Made by a program: the position numbers and the translations under genes. This document shows, piece by piece, positions 25,169-33,411 of a stretch of 64,000 nt of DNA. Under the pieces are notes generated by a model. The model was given only the letters and a program-made list of their open reading frames with translations, was not told the origin of the DNA and searched no databases. Every line of letters begins with the position of its first letter. The first letter of the stretch is position 1. Source of the stretch: Moorella thermoacetica (GTDB taxonomy: Bacteria; Bacillota; DSM-521; Neomoorellales; Neomoorellaceae); NCBI RefSeq assembly GCF_001267405.1, contig NZ_CP012369.1, positions 832,001 through 896,000 on the forward strand. Direction: 5' to 3'.

Positions 25169-25968
25169 CCCAGACCCTTGTGACGACCCGGGATCAGGGA
25201 GAAAAGGAAGAAAAGGGTAGCCACCAGGACAATGGCTGCCCCGGAAGGCAGGTTTAAATAAAAAGAAAGAAAGAGGCCGACCATGACAGCCAGCAGGCTA
25301 CTGCCCAGGGTGAAGAGGAGCATGGAGCGGTAATTATCTGCCAGCTGGTAACCCGTTGCTGCCGGGATAACCAGGAGGGCTGAGGCCAGGATAATTCCCA
25401 CCGACTTAACGGCCACAACAACAGCCAGGGCAATACCGGTTAAAAGGCCAAGATATAAAGGGGTCACCGGGAGACCGGTGGCCCTTGCTGTTTCTTCGTC
25501 AAAGGCCAGGGCCAGAAGGTCCCGGAAAAAAAAGGCGATAAAGGCGGTCACCAGCAAGGCGCTGACAGCCAGGATCATCAGGTCGCTCCCGGTTACGGCC
25601 AGGATATTACCAAACAGGTAGCTGAAGACATCGCCATAACCGCGGTAGAAACCCAAAATTACCACGCCCAGGGCCATGGCGGCTGAAAAGACGATGCCTA
25701 TGGCTGTATCTTCATGGAGATGTCCTTTCTGACTCAAGAGACCGATGCTCCAGGCAGTTACCAGGGCCACGGCACCTGCGGGCACCAGGGGGTTGACCCC
25801 CAGGGCCAGGCCCAGGGCCAGGCCACCAAAGGTAGAGTGGGCGATGCCTGTTCCGATAAAAGCCAGCCGTTTTAAAACGACAAAAAAGGATACCAGGGCA
25901 CAAACCAATCCCACCAGCAGGCCGGCGGCCAGGGCCCGCTGGAAAAAGGCATAACCCCAGACGGCCAT
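25165..25968 (-). CDS. znuB: Zinc/manganese ABC transporter permease
   Basis: The membrane subunit of an ABC-3 family metal importer, 267 residues with about eight helices. It shows GTGIAHSTFGGLALGLALG near the N-terminus, SAAMALGVVILGF and VKSVGIILASALLVIPAATGYQLA. It directly abuts znuC and follows znuA and a Fur-family regulator, so zinc is the most likely substrate, though manganese cannot be excluded. Confidence 0.93.
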   Translation of the reverse strand: MAVWGYAFFQRALAAGLLVGLVCALVSFFVVLKRLAFIGTGIAHSTFGGLALGLALGVNPLVPAGAVALVTAWSIGLLSQKGHLHEDTAIGIVFSAAMALGVVILGFYRGYGDVFSYLFGNILAVTGSDLMILAVSALLVTAFIAFFFRDLLALAFDEETARATGLPVTPLYLGLLTGIALAVVVAVKSVGIILASALLVIPAATGYQLADNYRSMLLFTLGSSLLAVMVGLFLSFYLNLPSGAAIVLVATLFFLFSLIPGRHKGLG

Positions 25969-26702
25969 CAGCGGGCCACCTCCCGCATGGGGAAAAGCTC
26001 CTCCCGGTTTAACCCTTTGAAGGATAGCACCCGCCGGGGGTTACCGCTGGCCAGGACGGTTTTATCGAGTAGAATAAAGCGGTCGGCAACGGCCGCCAGG
26101 GCCAGGAGGTCATGGGATACTACCAGGATGGTCAGGCCGAGCTGGCGCCGCAGGTCGGCCAGGAGCCGGTAGAAATGGCGCTGGGCAGCGAAATCCAGGG
26201 CGCTGGTAGGTTCATCCAGGATCAGGACTTCCGGCCGGTTTACCAGGGCCCGGGCGAGGTATACTCGCTGCAACTGGCCGCCGGACAGGGCCCGGAGGGG
26301 TGATTCCCCGTAACCGGCCAGGTTTACCAGCTCCAGGGCGCCGGCAATCAGTTCCTTTTCCCGCCTAGCGGGGCGCCAGCTAAAGGGCCGGCGGGGCAGG
26401 GCCAGCCAGATGGCGTCGGCGGCAGTCAAGGGAAAACGGTCCTCAAAGGCTGGCCGCTGGGGCAGGTAGCCTGCCCGGGTACGAACGGCCGGTTGCCGCC
26501 AGGGATCGGCTCCCAGGAGCTGGACCCGGCCGCCAGTAGGGGGCAGCAGGCCCAGGATAAGGCGGAGCATGGTGGTCTTGCCGGCACCATTGGGCCCGAT
26601 AAGCCCGACAAACTCGCCTTTGGCGATCCTCAAACTAACCTTGTCAATGATGGCCTGCCCGCGGTGGTGCAGGCTTACATGTTCCAGGACGATAGGTTCC
26701 AT
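25968..26702 (-). CDS. znuC: Zinc/manganese ABC transporter ATP-binding protein
   Basis: The ATPase of the metal importer, 244 residues. Walker A is GPNGAGKTT, the Q-loop region is AGYLPQRPAFEDRFPLT, the signature is LSGGQLQRVYLARAL and Walker B is VLILDEPTSAL, followed by the switch VVSHD. It lies between znuA and znuB with short spacing. Confidence 0.94.
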   Translation of the reverse strand: MEPIVLEHVSLHHRGQAIIDKVSLRIAKGEFVGLIGPNGAGKTTMLRLILGLLPPTGGRVQLLGADPWRQPAVRTRAGYLPQRPAFEDRFPLTAADAIWLALPRRPFSWRPARREKELIAGALELVNLAGYGESPLRALSGGQLQRVYLARALVNRPEVLILDEPTSALDFAAQRHFYRLLADLRRQLGLTILVVSHDLLALAAVADRFILLDKTVLASGNPRRVLSFKGLNREELFPMREVAR

Positions 26703-26721
26703 GGGTTGCCTCCGTAAACCC

Positions 26722-27600
26722 TTATCTGAAAGCCTCGATCATGGTTTCCAGGTTGCGACGCATAAGATCGATATAGGTAGTCGGGGCGCCGGGGCCGCCG
26801 CCCAGAGGGTCCAGGGTGAGAACCCGGCCCCCGTATTCGGCGGCCAGGGTCCTGGCAGCCTGGGGATTGAACTGGGGTTCAATGAAAACCGGCGGTTTAC
26901 CCTTGCTACGGGCTGTCTGAACTATATTTGCCAGCTCGGCTGCTGAGGGTTCCTGACCCGGTTTTTCCTCGACGCTGGCCAGTTCCTGGAGGTGATAGCG
27001 CCGGGCGAAGTAAAACCAGGCGGGATGGAATTCGATAAAGGCGTACCCTGCGAAGGGTGCCAGGCCGGCCTGGATTTCCCTGTCCAGGGCGGTCAACTGC
27101 TGCTGCCATTTTTTAAGGTTGGTTTCGAAGTAATCCTTATGTTCCGGGTCCAGGGCCACCAGGGCCCCGGCAACCTTGGGAGCCAACTGATCCCGTACCA
27201 GGACCGGGTCCAGCCAGATATGGGGGTTGGCTCCGGGTGCGACCAGGCCCTGGCCCAGATTAATAATCTGGAGTCCGGGCCCGGCGGCTGCGGCAAACTT
27301 TCCCGCCCACTCATCAAGACCCCCCCCGACCTGGACCAGCAGGGTTGCCCCGGCCAGATCCTTCATCTGGGGCGCGGTAATCTCAAAAGTGTGGGGGCTG
27401 CTGCCGGGAGGGAGGAGGGTAAGAACCTGCACCCGGTTGCCCCCTATCTGGCTCACCATATCGGCCAGGGGCATGATGGTAGCGGCCACCTTAATTTTGG
27501 CCCCCGTGCCGGCTGCCGGGGACGACGGCTTGGTGTTACAACCGGCCACCAGCAAGGCCAGGGCTAAAAGAGCAACCAGGAAATACCTTCTAACTGGCAT
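26722..27600 (-). CDS. znuA: Zinc-binding lipoprotein of an ABC importer
   Basis: The extracytoplasmic solute-binding protein (cluster A-I, TroA/ZnuA fold). The signal peptide ends in lipobox LVAGC (Cys21), so it is lipid-anchored. Metal ligands are suggested by SPHTFE, NPHIWLDP and EFHPAWFYF, with an acidic residue near the C-terminus. There is no long His-rich loop, which leaves zinc versus manganese open; the adjacent Zur-like regulator favours zinc. It overlaps the regulator gene by 11 bases. Confidence 0.92.
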   Translation of the reverse strand: MPVRRYFLVALLALALLVAGCNTKPSSPAAGTGAKIKVAATIMPLADMVSQIGGNRVQVLTLLPPGSSPHTFEITAPQMKDLAGATLLVQVGGGLDEWAGKFAAAAGPGLQIINLGQGLVAPGANPHIWLDPVLVRDQLAPKVAGALVALDPEHKDYFETNLKKWQQQLTALDREIQAGLAPFAGYAFIEFHPAWFYFARRYHLQELASVEEKPGQEPSAAELANIVQTARSKGKPPVFIEPQFNPQAARTLAAEYGGRVLTLDPLGGGPGAPTTYIDLMRRNLETMIEAFR

Positions 27601-28051
27601 CGTGATATCCTCCTTTGTTTAAGCCCCGCTGCCGGCAGCGGCCGCAGAAACCGTGAATTTCAAAGGAATGACCTGTAACCTGGAAGTTGCCCAATTTTTC
27701 GGCCGGCGGTTGCCAATCGCTTACAGGACAGTCCGGCAGGCAGGTAATAGCACCACACCCCAGGCAAACAAGGTGGTAGTGATGTTCCGTCAGGATCTCA
27801 AAACAATCGTTATAGGCGGTACCGGCGCGGATCTGGGCCGCCAGTCCCAGGTCCACCAGGAGCCTCAGGTTGCGGTAGACGGTGTCACTGCTGATATCCG
27901 GGAACTCTCGCTGGAGGACCTGGCAGATCTCGGCCACTGTTAAGGGTTTGCCCGCTGCCAGAAGAAGGTTGACCAGGGCCCGGCGCTGGGGAGTCGCCTT
28001 ATAGCCGGCCCTCTTTATGGTTTTAAGGATAGATTCACCCTCCAAATCCAT
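27590..28051 (-). CDS. zur: Fur-family metal-responsive repressor (Zur-like)
   Basis: A 153-residue Fur-type regulator. The winged helix (about 10-85) includes ATPQRRALVNLLL and SSDTVYRNLRLLVDLGL; the metal site includes HHYHLVCLGCG and the structural zinc pair is CGRC. It is the first gene of the znu operon, so Zur is the likely specificity, with PerR or Fur less likely. It probably represses its own operon through the palindrome at 28063-28076. Confidence 0.85.
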   Translation of the reverse strand: MDLEGESILKTIKRAGYKATPQRRALVNLLLAAGKPLTVAEICQVLQREFPDISSDTVYRNLRLLVDLGLAAQIRAGTAYNDCFEILTEHHYHLVCLGCGAITCLPDCPVSDWQPPAEKLGNFQVTGHSFEIHGFCGRCRQRGLNKGGYHDAS

Positions 28052-28062
28052 CTACCCCTAAC

Positions 28063-28076
28063 TAGGATTATTCCTA
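28063..28076. promoter_or_regulatory. Putative Fur/Zur-family operator upstream of zur-znuACB
   Basis: TAGGATTATTCCTA is an inverted repeat of TAGGA with a 4-base centre in an A/T-rich stretch, 12 bases before the zur start. Position and form fit autoregulation. Confidence 0.6.
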
Positions 28077-28238
28077 TTTACTATTTTTATTCGTTCTTTT
28101 TTCCCGATTTCCTGCTGCCCTGTTGATAAATTTGTTTAACCTGCTTTAAAAGCAGGAGGTATTTCAACAGTCATGACGAATTATATAGGGAGGGCGCGCC
28201 AGTATTGAACCTAGCAATTTTTCGAGGAGGCGTGGGTT

Positions 28239-29273
28239 ATGCTCAGGAAGGTGAGGGTGGAAGAGAGCGTCGGCTGTGTCCTGGCCCATGATCACACCAA
28301 AATCGTCCCCGGGCAGTTTAAGGGGCGGCGCTTTAAGAAAGGACATATTATTCAACCTGAAGACGTGGCCGAATTACTGCAGATGGGTAAAGAACATATT
28401 TACGTCCTGAACCTGGGGCCGGACGAAGTACACGAGGATGAAGCAGCCCTGCGGCTGGCCCGGGCGGCCGCAGGTGACGGGGACCATGGTCTGGACTTCA
28501 GTGAACCCCAAGAGGGCAAGGTCAACCTGGAGAGTACCAGGAACGGCCTGCTGAAAATAAACCTGGAAGCCTTAAAGCAGGTTAACAGCGTGGCCGATAT
28601 CATGCTGGCGACCCTTCATAACAACTACCCCGTTACTGCCGGCCAGGTGGTGGCCGGTACCAGGTTAATCCCCCTGGTAGCACCCCGGTCGGTAATCGAG
28701 AGGGTGGAGGCCATCTGCCGGGAAGCAGGGGGTATTCTCCGGGTGGCGCCCTACCGGCGTTTGCAGGTTGGTCTTATTACCACCGGGAGTGAGGTCTATA
28801 AGGGCCGGATTAAGGATGCTTTCGGCCCCGTTGTCCGGGCCAAAATAGCCAGTTACGGCTCCGAGGTCGCCCTGGAAAAGGTTGTTCCTGATGACGCCGC
28901 GGCTATCCACGACGCTATTGAGGAAATGCTGGCGGCGGGAATGCAGATGGTGGTTCTTACTGGCGGGATGTCAGTAGACCCGGATGATGTAACCCCTGAT
29001 GGGATCCGCCGGAGCGGGGCCGAGGTGGTCACCTACGGGGCACCGGTGCTGCCCGGGGCCATGTTCATGCTGGCTTACCGGGGCGATGTACCCATCATGG
29101 GCCTTCCTGGGTGTGTCATGTACTACCGGGCTACGGTTTTTGATCTGGTACTGCCCCGGATTCTGGTGGGCGAGAGGTTGGAACGGCATGATATAGCCGG
29201 GCTGGCGGCCGGGGGCCTCTGCCAGAACTGCCCCGAGTGCCGCTACCCGGCCTGTTCCTTTGGTAAAGCGTGA
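28239..29273 (+). CDS. MoeA-like molybdopterin-binding protein with Cys-rich tail
   Basis: The C-terminal half (about 165-310) is a MoCF-binding (MoeA/MogA) domain, with ITTGSEVYKGRIKDAF, LTGGMSVDPDDVTPDG and GLPGCVMYY. The N-terminal part (1-75, VGCVLAHDHTKIVPGQFKG) resembles the start of MoeA-like proteins, but domain III of MoeA is missing. A short Cys-rich end, CQNCPECRYPACSFGK, could bind a metal. A role in molybdenum or tungsten cofactor handling is likely, since acetogens use it for formate dehydrogenase; the exact step is unclear. ATG follows CGAGGAGG. Confidence 0.8.
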   Translation: MLRKVRVEESVGCVLAHDHTKIVPGQFKGRRFKKGHIIQPEDVAELLQMGKEHIYVLNLGPDEVHEDEAALRLARAAAGDGDHGLDFSEPQEGKVNLESTRNGLLKINLEALKQVNSVADIMLATLHNNYPVTAGQVVAGTRLIPLVAPRSVIERVEAICREAGGILRVAPYRRLQVGLITTGSEVYKGRIKDAFGPVVRAKIASYGSEVALEKVVPDDAAAIHDAIEEMLAAGMQMVVLTGGMSVDPDDVTPDGIRRSGAEVVTYGAPVLPGAMFMLAYRGDVPIMGLPGCVMYYRATVFDLVLPRILVGERLERHDIAGLAAGGLCQNCPECRYPACSFGKA

Positions 29274-29275
29274 AC

Positions 29276-30562
29276 CTAAGTCTCCCGGTAGTCGTAGACG
29301 CGCCGGGTTTTCTTTTCGCTGCGGGGCAGGGTTCCCAGGGGCACGGCTTCCACGTCGGCAAGGATACCGATCCGGGTCTTGATCTGGCGGCGACACTCGG
29401 CTGCCGTGGACTCACCATCATAACCGGGCAGGTACTCTATTTTTACCAGCAGCCGGTCTTTACCTTCCTGCCGGGTGAGGATAAGCTGGTACTCGCTCCC
29501 GGCGCCGGGGGTGAGGTGGAGGACATGATCTACCTGGCCCGGGAAGATGTTGACACCCTTGATCTTGACCATGTCGTCGGTCCGGCCCAGGACGCGCTCA
29601 ATCATGGGGTAGGGCGAACCGCAGGAGCAGGCTTCCCTCTTTAGGCAGGTCAGGTCGTGGGTGCGGTAACGGAGGAGGGGCATACCCTCTTTGGTGAGGG
29701 TAGTTATCACCAGCTCACCAGTCTCCCCCGGAGGTAATTGCTTGCCTGTCGCCGGGTCGATAACCTCCAGGAGCAGGTGATCCGTCCACATATGAATACC
29801 CTCATGGGCCGGGCAGTCGATGCCGATGCCCGGGCCGTAGATCTCCGTTAAGCCGTAAATATCAAAGGTTTCGATGCCCAGAAGGTCTTCAATTCGCTGC
29901 CGCATCTTCTCGCCCCAGCGCTCGGAGCCCAGGACCCCTACCCGTAGGGCCAGTTGATCCTTAAGGCCCCGGCGGTCGATCTCTTCGGCCAGGAAGAGAG
30001 CGTAGGAAGCCGTGGCCGCAAGGACGGTAGCCTGGAGATCGACCATCATCTCCAGTTGTTTTTCAGTATTCCCCGGTCCCATGGGGATCACCATGGCCCC
30101 CAGGTACTCAATACCGGCCTGGAAGCCGATGCCCGCCGTCCAGAGGCCGTACCCAGGGGTAACCTGGACCCGGTCACGGTTGGTGACCCCGGCCATGGCG
30201 AAGCAGCGGGCCATCATCTGCGCCCAGACGGCCACGTCGTAGGCCGTGTAGGGAATGATAATGGGTTTACCCGTAGTTCCCGAAGAGGAGTGAATGCGGA
30301 CGACTTTTTCTTCGGGAACGGCCATCAGGGCCAGGGGTTTACCATTGCGTAGCTCCCATTTGTCCGTCAGGGGGACATGCTCCAGGTCGGCTACCGTCCG
30401 GATGTCTCCGGGTGTAAGGCCGGCCGCCGCCAGCTTTTCCCGGTAGTAAGGGGAATGGGCAAAGAGGCGCTGCACCAGGGCCTGCAAGTGCGGTTCCTGC
30501 TGCCGGTACAGGCAATCGTAGTCGAACTTGCGTTGGCAGTTTTTTGCTTCGGACAGGCTCAT
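29276..30562 (-). CDS. paaK: Phenylacetate-CoA ligase family enzyme
   Basis: An adenylate-forming ligase of 428 residues that activates aryl acids such as phenylacetate with CoA. It has SSSGTTGKP (ATP-binding loop), VLGSERWGEKMR, YGLTEIYGP and the C-terminal GRTDDMVKIKGVNIFP. In the iorA-iorB operon it can interconvert aryl acetates and the aryl-acetyl-CoA made by indolepyruvate oxidoreductase. It converges on the MoeA-like gene, with 2 bases between stops. Confidence 0.92.
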   Translation of the reverse strand: MSLSEAKNCQRKFDYDCLYRQQEPHLQALVQRLFAHSPYYREKLAAAGLTPGDIRTVADLEHVPLTDKWELRNGKPLALMAVPEEKVVRIHSSSGTTGKPIIIPYTAYDVAVWAQMMARCFAMAGVTNRDRVQVTPGYGLWTAGIGFQAGIEYLGAMVIPMGPGNTEKQLEMMVDLQATVLAATASYALFLAEEIDRRGLKDQLALRVGVLGSERWGEKMRQRIEDLLGIETFDIYGLTEIYGPGIGIDCPAHEGIHMWTDHLLLEVIDPATGKQLPPGETGELVITTLTKEGMPLLRYRTHDLTCLKREACSCGSPYPMIERVLGRTDDMVKIKGVNIFPGQVDHVLHLTPGAGSEYQLILTRQEGKDRLLVKIEYLPGYDGESTAAECRRQIKTRIGILADVEAVPLGTLPRSEKKTRRVYDYRET

Positions 30563-30564
30563 AT

Positions 30565-31143
30565 TTACACCTCCAGGGCTTGTTTTCCCAGTTGAAAGGC
30601 CCGTCGGTTCACGTCGTGGACCCGGTCCAGCAGAAGCTTTAAGGCCGCGGCCAGTAGAGTTTCTGCCTGGAAGGGTAAGTCCAGGTTGGTCAGGGCCCCC
30701 AGCATAACCATATTGAGGGCTCGGTGGCTCCCTGCCTGGCCGGCCAGGGCCGGGGCAGCGAGGAAATAGCAGCGGGCAATGTTATTTCGAAGGTAGTCAA
30801 GGATTTCTTCCAGGGGATAGGGGGTAGCTCCCAGGGATGCCATGACGGGTACCACTGGTGTTGTCGAGATCAGGGCCCGGCCGTCCGGCTTTAAGTAATC
30901 CAAATAACGGCAGGCCTCGGCTGGCTCCAGGGCTAGGAGGATGTCGGCCCGGCCCCTGGGGATGAGGGGGCCTGCCGTTGTTGCCCCCAGACGCACATGA
31001 CTGACGACGCTGCCTTCCCGCTGGGCCATGCCGATGGTTTCCGCCGTGCGTACCCGGAGGCCTGTTTTCAGGGCGGCGGCACCGATGGCCCGGGAAGCGA
31101 GGATAATCCCCTGGCCGCCTACCCCGGCAATAAGAATATCCAT
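30565..31143 (-). CDS. iorB: Indolepyruvate:ferredoxin oxidoreductase, beta subunit
   Basis: The gamma-type domain subunit, 192 residues, with GVGGQGIILASRAIG at the N-terminus and GMAQREGSVVSHVRLG. With IorA it oxidatively decarboxylates aryl pyruvates to aryl-acetyl-CoA using ferredoxin, or runs in reverse for aromatic amino-acid synthesis. It lies 2 bases after iorA. Confidence 0.94.
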   Translation of the reverse strand: MDILIAGVGGQGIILASRAIGAAALKTGLRVRTAETIGMAQREGSVVSHVRLGATTAGPLIPRGRADILLALEPAEACRYLDYLKPDGRALISTTPVVPVMASLGATPYPLEEILDYLRNNIARCYFLAAPALAGQAGSHRALNMVMLGALTNLDLPFQAETLLAAALKLLLDRVHDVNRRAFQLGKQALEV

Positions 31144-31145
31144 GA

Positions 31146-32924
31146 TTAAAGTACCTCCTCGATGGCTGCCACCGGGCAGACCTGGCTACAGAGGCCGCAG
31201 CCGGTACAGGTGGCTGCGATTTGAACACCGTTGCCGTCCGGCCTCAGGGCCGGGCAGCCAAGCTCTTTAATACAGGTATGACAGCTGATACAGGCGATTT
31301 GGTCAACCTGGTAGCGTCCCGCAGGTTTGGCTACTTGCGGGCAGGGGTGACTTAGGATGACCAGGACGGGTCCCGGGGCCGCCAGGGCCTGATTGGCTAC
31401 AGTCAGGGTTTCCTCCAGGTTCAGGGGGTCGGCGGTCAAGATAGTTTCTACCCCGCAGGCCCGGCCTACCTGGCTGATATCAATCTTCTTATGGTGGGTA
31501 TCGGTGGCCAGGCCTGGGTGGGGCTGGTGCCCGGTCATGGCTGTGGTTTCATTATCAAGGACGACGACAACTATGGGCGTCTGCTGGTGGACGGCGTTGA
31601 CAAGGGATGGCAAGCCGGCATGGAAAAAGGTAGAGTCCCCGACGAAGGCTACCAGCCGGGTATCTGGCTGGACCCGCGCCAGGCCCTGGGCCAGACCCAG
31701 GCCCGCTCCCATGCACAGGCAGGTATCCATGGCTTCCAGGGGCGGGGCCGCTCCCAGGGTATAGCAGCCGATATCGCCGGTGAAGATGACTTTACGGTCC
31801 CGGGCGGCCTGTTTAAAGGCGTAGAAGGAGCCGCGATGGGGACAACCGGCGCAGAGTAGGGGCGGACGCACCGGCAGGGGTGGTATCCCGGGGCGGCCGT
31901 GGGTACCCGCCGGTTGTATTGCCAGGAACTTGGCCAGGGCCCCGGTGACAATATCGGGATTAAACTCACCTTCCCGGGGGAGAAAACCGTTGTGTTTACC
32001 GTCTATCTCTACCGGCAGGCGGTGGCGCCAGGCCAGGCGAATGACTTGATCTTCGACAACAGGCTCCTGCTCCTCTACGATGAGTACCCGCTCAACCTGC
32101 TTTAAAAAATCGATCACCAGTTTTTCGGGCAAGGGGTAGGGGGTACCGATCTTTAACAGGGATAGTTTTACTCCCAGGCGCTCCCCGGCCTCGGTGACGT
32201 AGTAGTAAGACAGGCCGCTGGTGATAACTCCGGCGGGGCCATTATAGTAGACCTCGTTAAAGGGACTGTTGGCGAACTCCTCCCCGGCACGTAGCTGCTG
32301 CTGGTTCAACCAGACGTGCTGCCTGGCCGAGAGGGAAGGCATAATGACCCAGCGCGGGTCTTTCTCGAAGCCGGGTACTGGAGGCCGGGGGGGAATGGTT
32401 CCTAAGGCAACATCCTGGCAGGCATGGCAGGTACGGGTGGTAGGACGGACAATGACGGGCAGCCCTAGGGTTTCCGAGAGATCAAAAGCGTATTTGGTCA
32501 TTTCGTAGGCTTCCCGGGGACAGGAGGGGTCCAGGACCGGCAGCTTGGCAAAGCGGGCGAAAAGGCGCGTATCCTGTTCTGTCTGGGAACTATGGGGGCC
32601 TGGATCATCGGCCACCACCAGGACCAGGCCGCCCTTGACGCCGATGTAAGCCAGGCTCATGATGGCATCGGCGGCAACATTGAGGCCCATCTGCTTCATA
32701 CTGGCCATGGCTCTGGCACCGGCATAGGCAGCGCCGGCAGCAATTTCTACGGCTACTTTCTCGTTAACGGACCATTCAGTATAGACTCCTGCCTCCGGAC
32801 CAAAACGCATCAGCGTAACCATGATTTCCGAAGCCGGCGTCCCGGGATAAGCGGTGGCCACCCGGATACCGGCCTCCAGCGCTCCCCTGGCTATGGCTTC
32901 GTTGCCCATGAGCAATTCCGGCAC
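31146..32924 (-). CDS. iorA: Indolepyruvate:ferredoxin oxidoreductase, alpha subunit
   Basis: A 592-residue thiamine-diphosphate enzyme. N-terminal pyrophosphate-binding region: AYPGTPASEIM; central LCAGCPHRGSFYA and GDIGCYTLG; ThDP motif GDSTFFHAGL with LDNETTAMTGHQPHPG. The C-terminus is a two-cluster ferredoxin (CISCHTC and CTGCGLCSQVCP). GTG 32924 follows GGGGAG. An intrinsic terminator ends just before this ribosome site, so expression is probably controlled by attenuation. Confidence 0.95.
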   Translation of the reverse strand: MPELLMGNEAIARGALEAGIRVATAYPGTPASEIMVTLMRFGPEAGVYTEWSVNEKVAVEIAAGAAYAGARAMASMKQMGLNVAADAIMSLAYIGVKGGLVLVVADDPGPHSSQTEQDTRLFARFAKLPVLDPSCPREAYEMTKYAFDLSETLGLPVIVRPTTRTCHACQDVALGTIPPRPPVPGFEKDPRWVIMPSLSARQHVWLNQQQLRAGEEFANSPFNEVYYNGPAGVITSGLSYYYVTEAGERLGVKLSLLKIGTPYPLPEKLVIDFLKQVERVLIVEEQEPVVEDQVIRLAWRHRLPVEIDGKHNGFLPREGEFNPDIVTGALAKFLAIQPAGTHGRPGIPPLPVRPPLLCAGCPHRGSFYAFKQAARDRKVIFTGDIGCYTLGAAPPLEAMDTCLCMGAGLGLAQGLARVQPDTRLVAFVGDSTFFHAGLPSLVNAVHQQTPIVVVVLDNETTAMTGHQPHPGLATDTHHKKIDISQVGRACGVETILTADPLNLEETLTVANQALAAPGPVLVILSHPCPQVAKPAGRYQVDQIACISCHTCIKELGCPALRPDGNGVQIAATCTGCGLCSQVCPVAAIEEVL

Positions 32925-32945
32925 GGTTTCACTCTCCCCTAAGTA

Positions 32946-32971
32946 ATAAAAAAACCGGGTTGCAGCCCGGT
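32946..32971 (-). terminator. Terminator in the iorA leader (probable attenuator)
   Basis: On the minus strand ACCGGG-CTGCAA-CCCGGT is followed by T7-8, ending about 20 bases before the iorA start. It lies between the iorA promoter and its ribosome site, so it should attenuate the operon. Confidence 0.8.
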
Positions 32972-33066
32972 AATAGCCCTTCTCGCTACCCTCGGCTCTG
33001 CTAACTAAACGCTAGGCTTGAAACTTCTCTCTGCTCAAGGTTCGCTAATATTATCTTATTAAAGCG

Positions 33067-33095
33067 AGTATAGCACAATCACCGGCGGTGGTCCA
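33067..33095 (-). promoter_or_regulatory. Probable promoter of the iorA-iorB-paaK operon
   Basis: On the minus strand TGGACC and TATACT are 17 bases apart. This gives a leader of about 110 bases ending in the terminator at 32946-32971. Confidence 0.6.
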
Positions 33096-33126
33096 GCGAG
33101 AATTCTCCCTTCCAGGGTGAACAAAA

Positions 33127-33154
33127 TAAAAAAAGCCGTTCCCTGGGGAACGGC
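33127..33154 (-). terminator. Minus-strand terminator upstream of the ior promoter
   Basis: Stem GCCGTTCC/GGAACGGC (33135-33154) is followed on the minus strand by T7ATTTT. No annotated gene lies upstream of it on that strand. Confidence 0.75.
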
Positions 33155-33163
33155 AAGAGTTTT

Positions 33164-33278
33164 AGCCGCCGGCGGGGACCGGCGGCTTGGGAGAGGAGAA
33201 ACCGGAGGAAGAGCTCATGGGGGAGGGTTAAAAAATAACCCTAAGCTCTTCTTGGTAAATCTAACTAGTAGATTTACC
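33164..33278. ncRNA. Array of perfect hairpins, candidate small RNA
   Basis: Three consecutive perfect stems occupy this gene-free stretch: AGCCGCCGG/CCGGCGGCT (33164-33187); GAAGAGCT/AGCTCTTC (33208-33251) enclosing AGGGTTA/TAACCCT; and GGTAAATCTA/TAGATTTACC (33254-33278). With the terminator at 33127-33154 they could form a minus-strand RNA of about 170 bases. No promoter is convincing, and no known family is recognised. Confidence 0.4.
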
Positions 33279-33411
33279 GGTATTATTATGACCGCCGGCC
33301 GGGAAGCTTATACCTGGCCGGTGAAAAATTTTTGCCGTTTTAACCGGCAAGATTCGCGGTTTTTGTTCTTTTTTCCGGGGGTTTCATGCTATAATAGCTG
33401 GAGGGAATGGC

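Noticed and set aside
28139-28155. CCTGCTTTAAAAGCAGG palindrome before the MoeA-like gene, considered as a Moco riboswitch part
   Set aside because: It is a single short palindrome and none of the conserved Moco RNA segments were seen.
32925-33072. T-box identity for the iorA leader
   Set aside because: No GGGTGGNACCGCG T-box sequence or AG-bulge motif is visible, so it was left as an unassigned attenuator.
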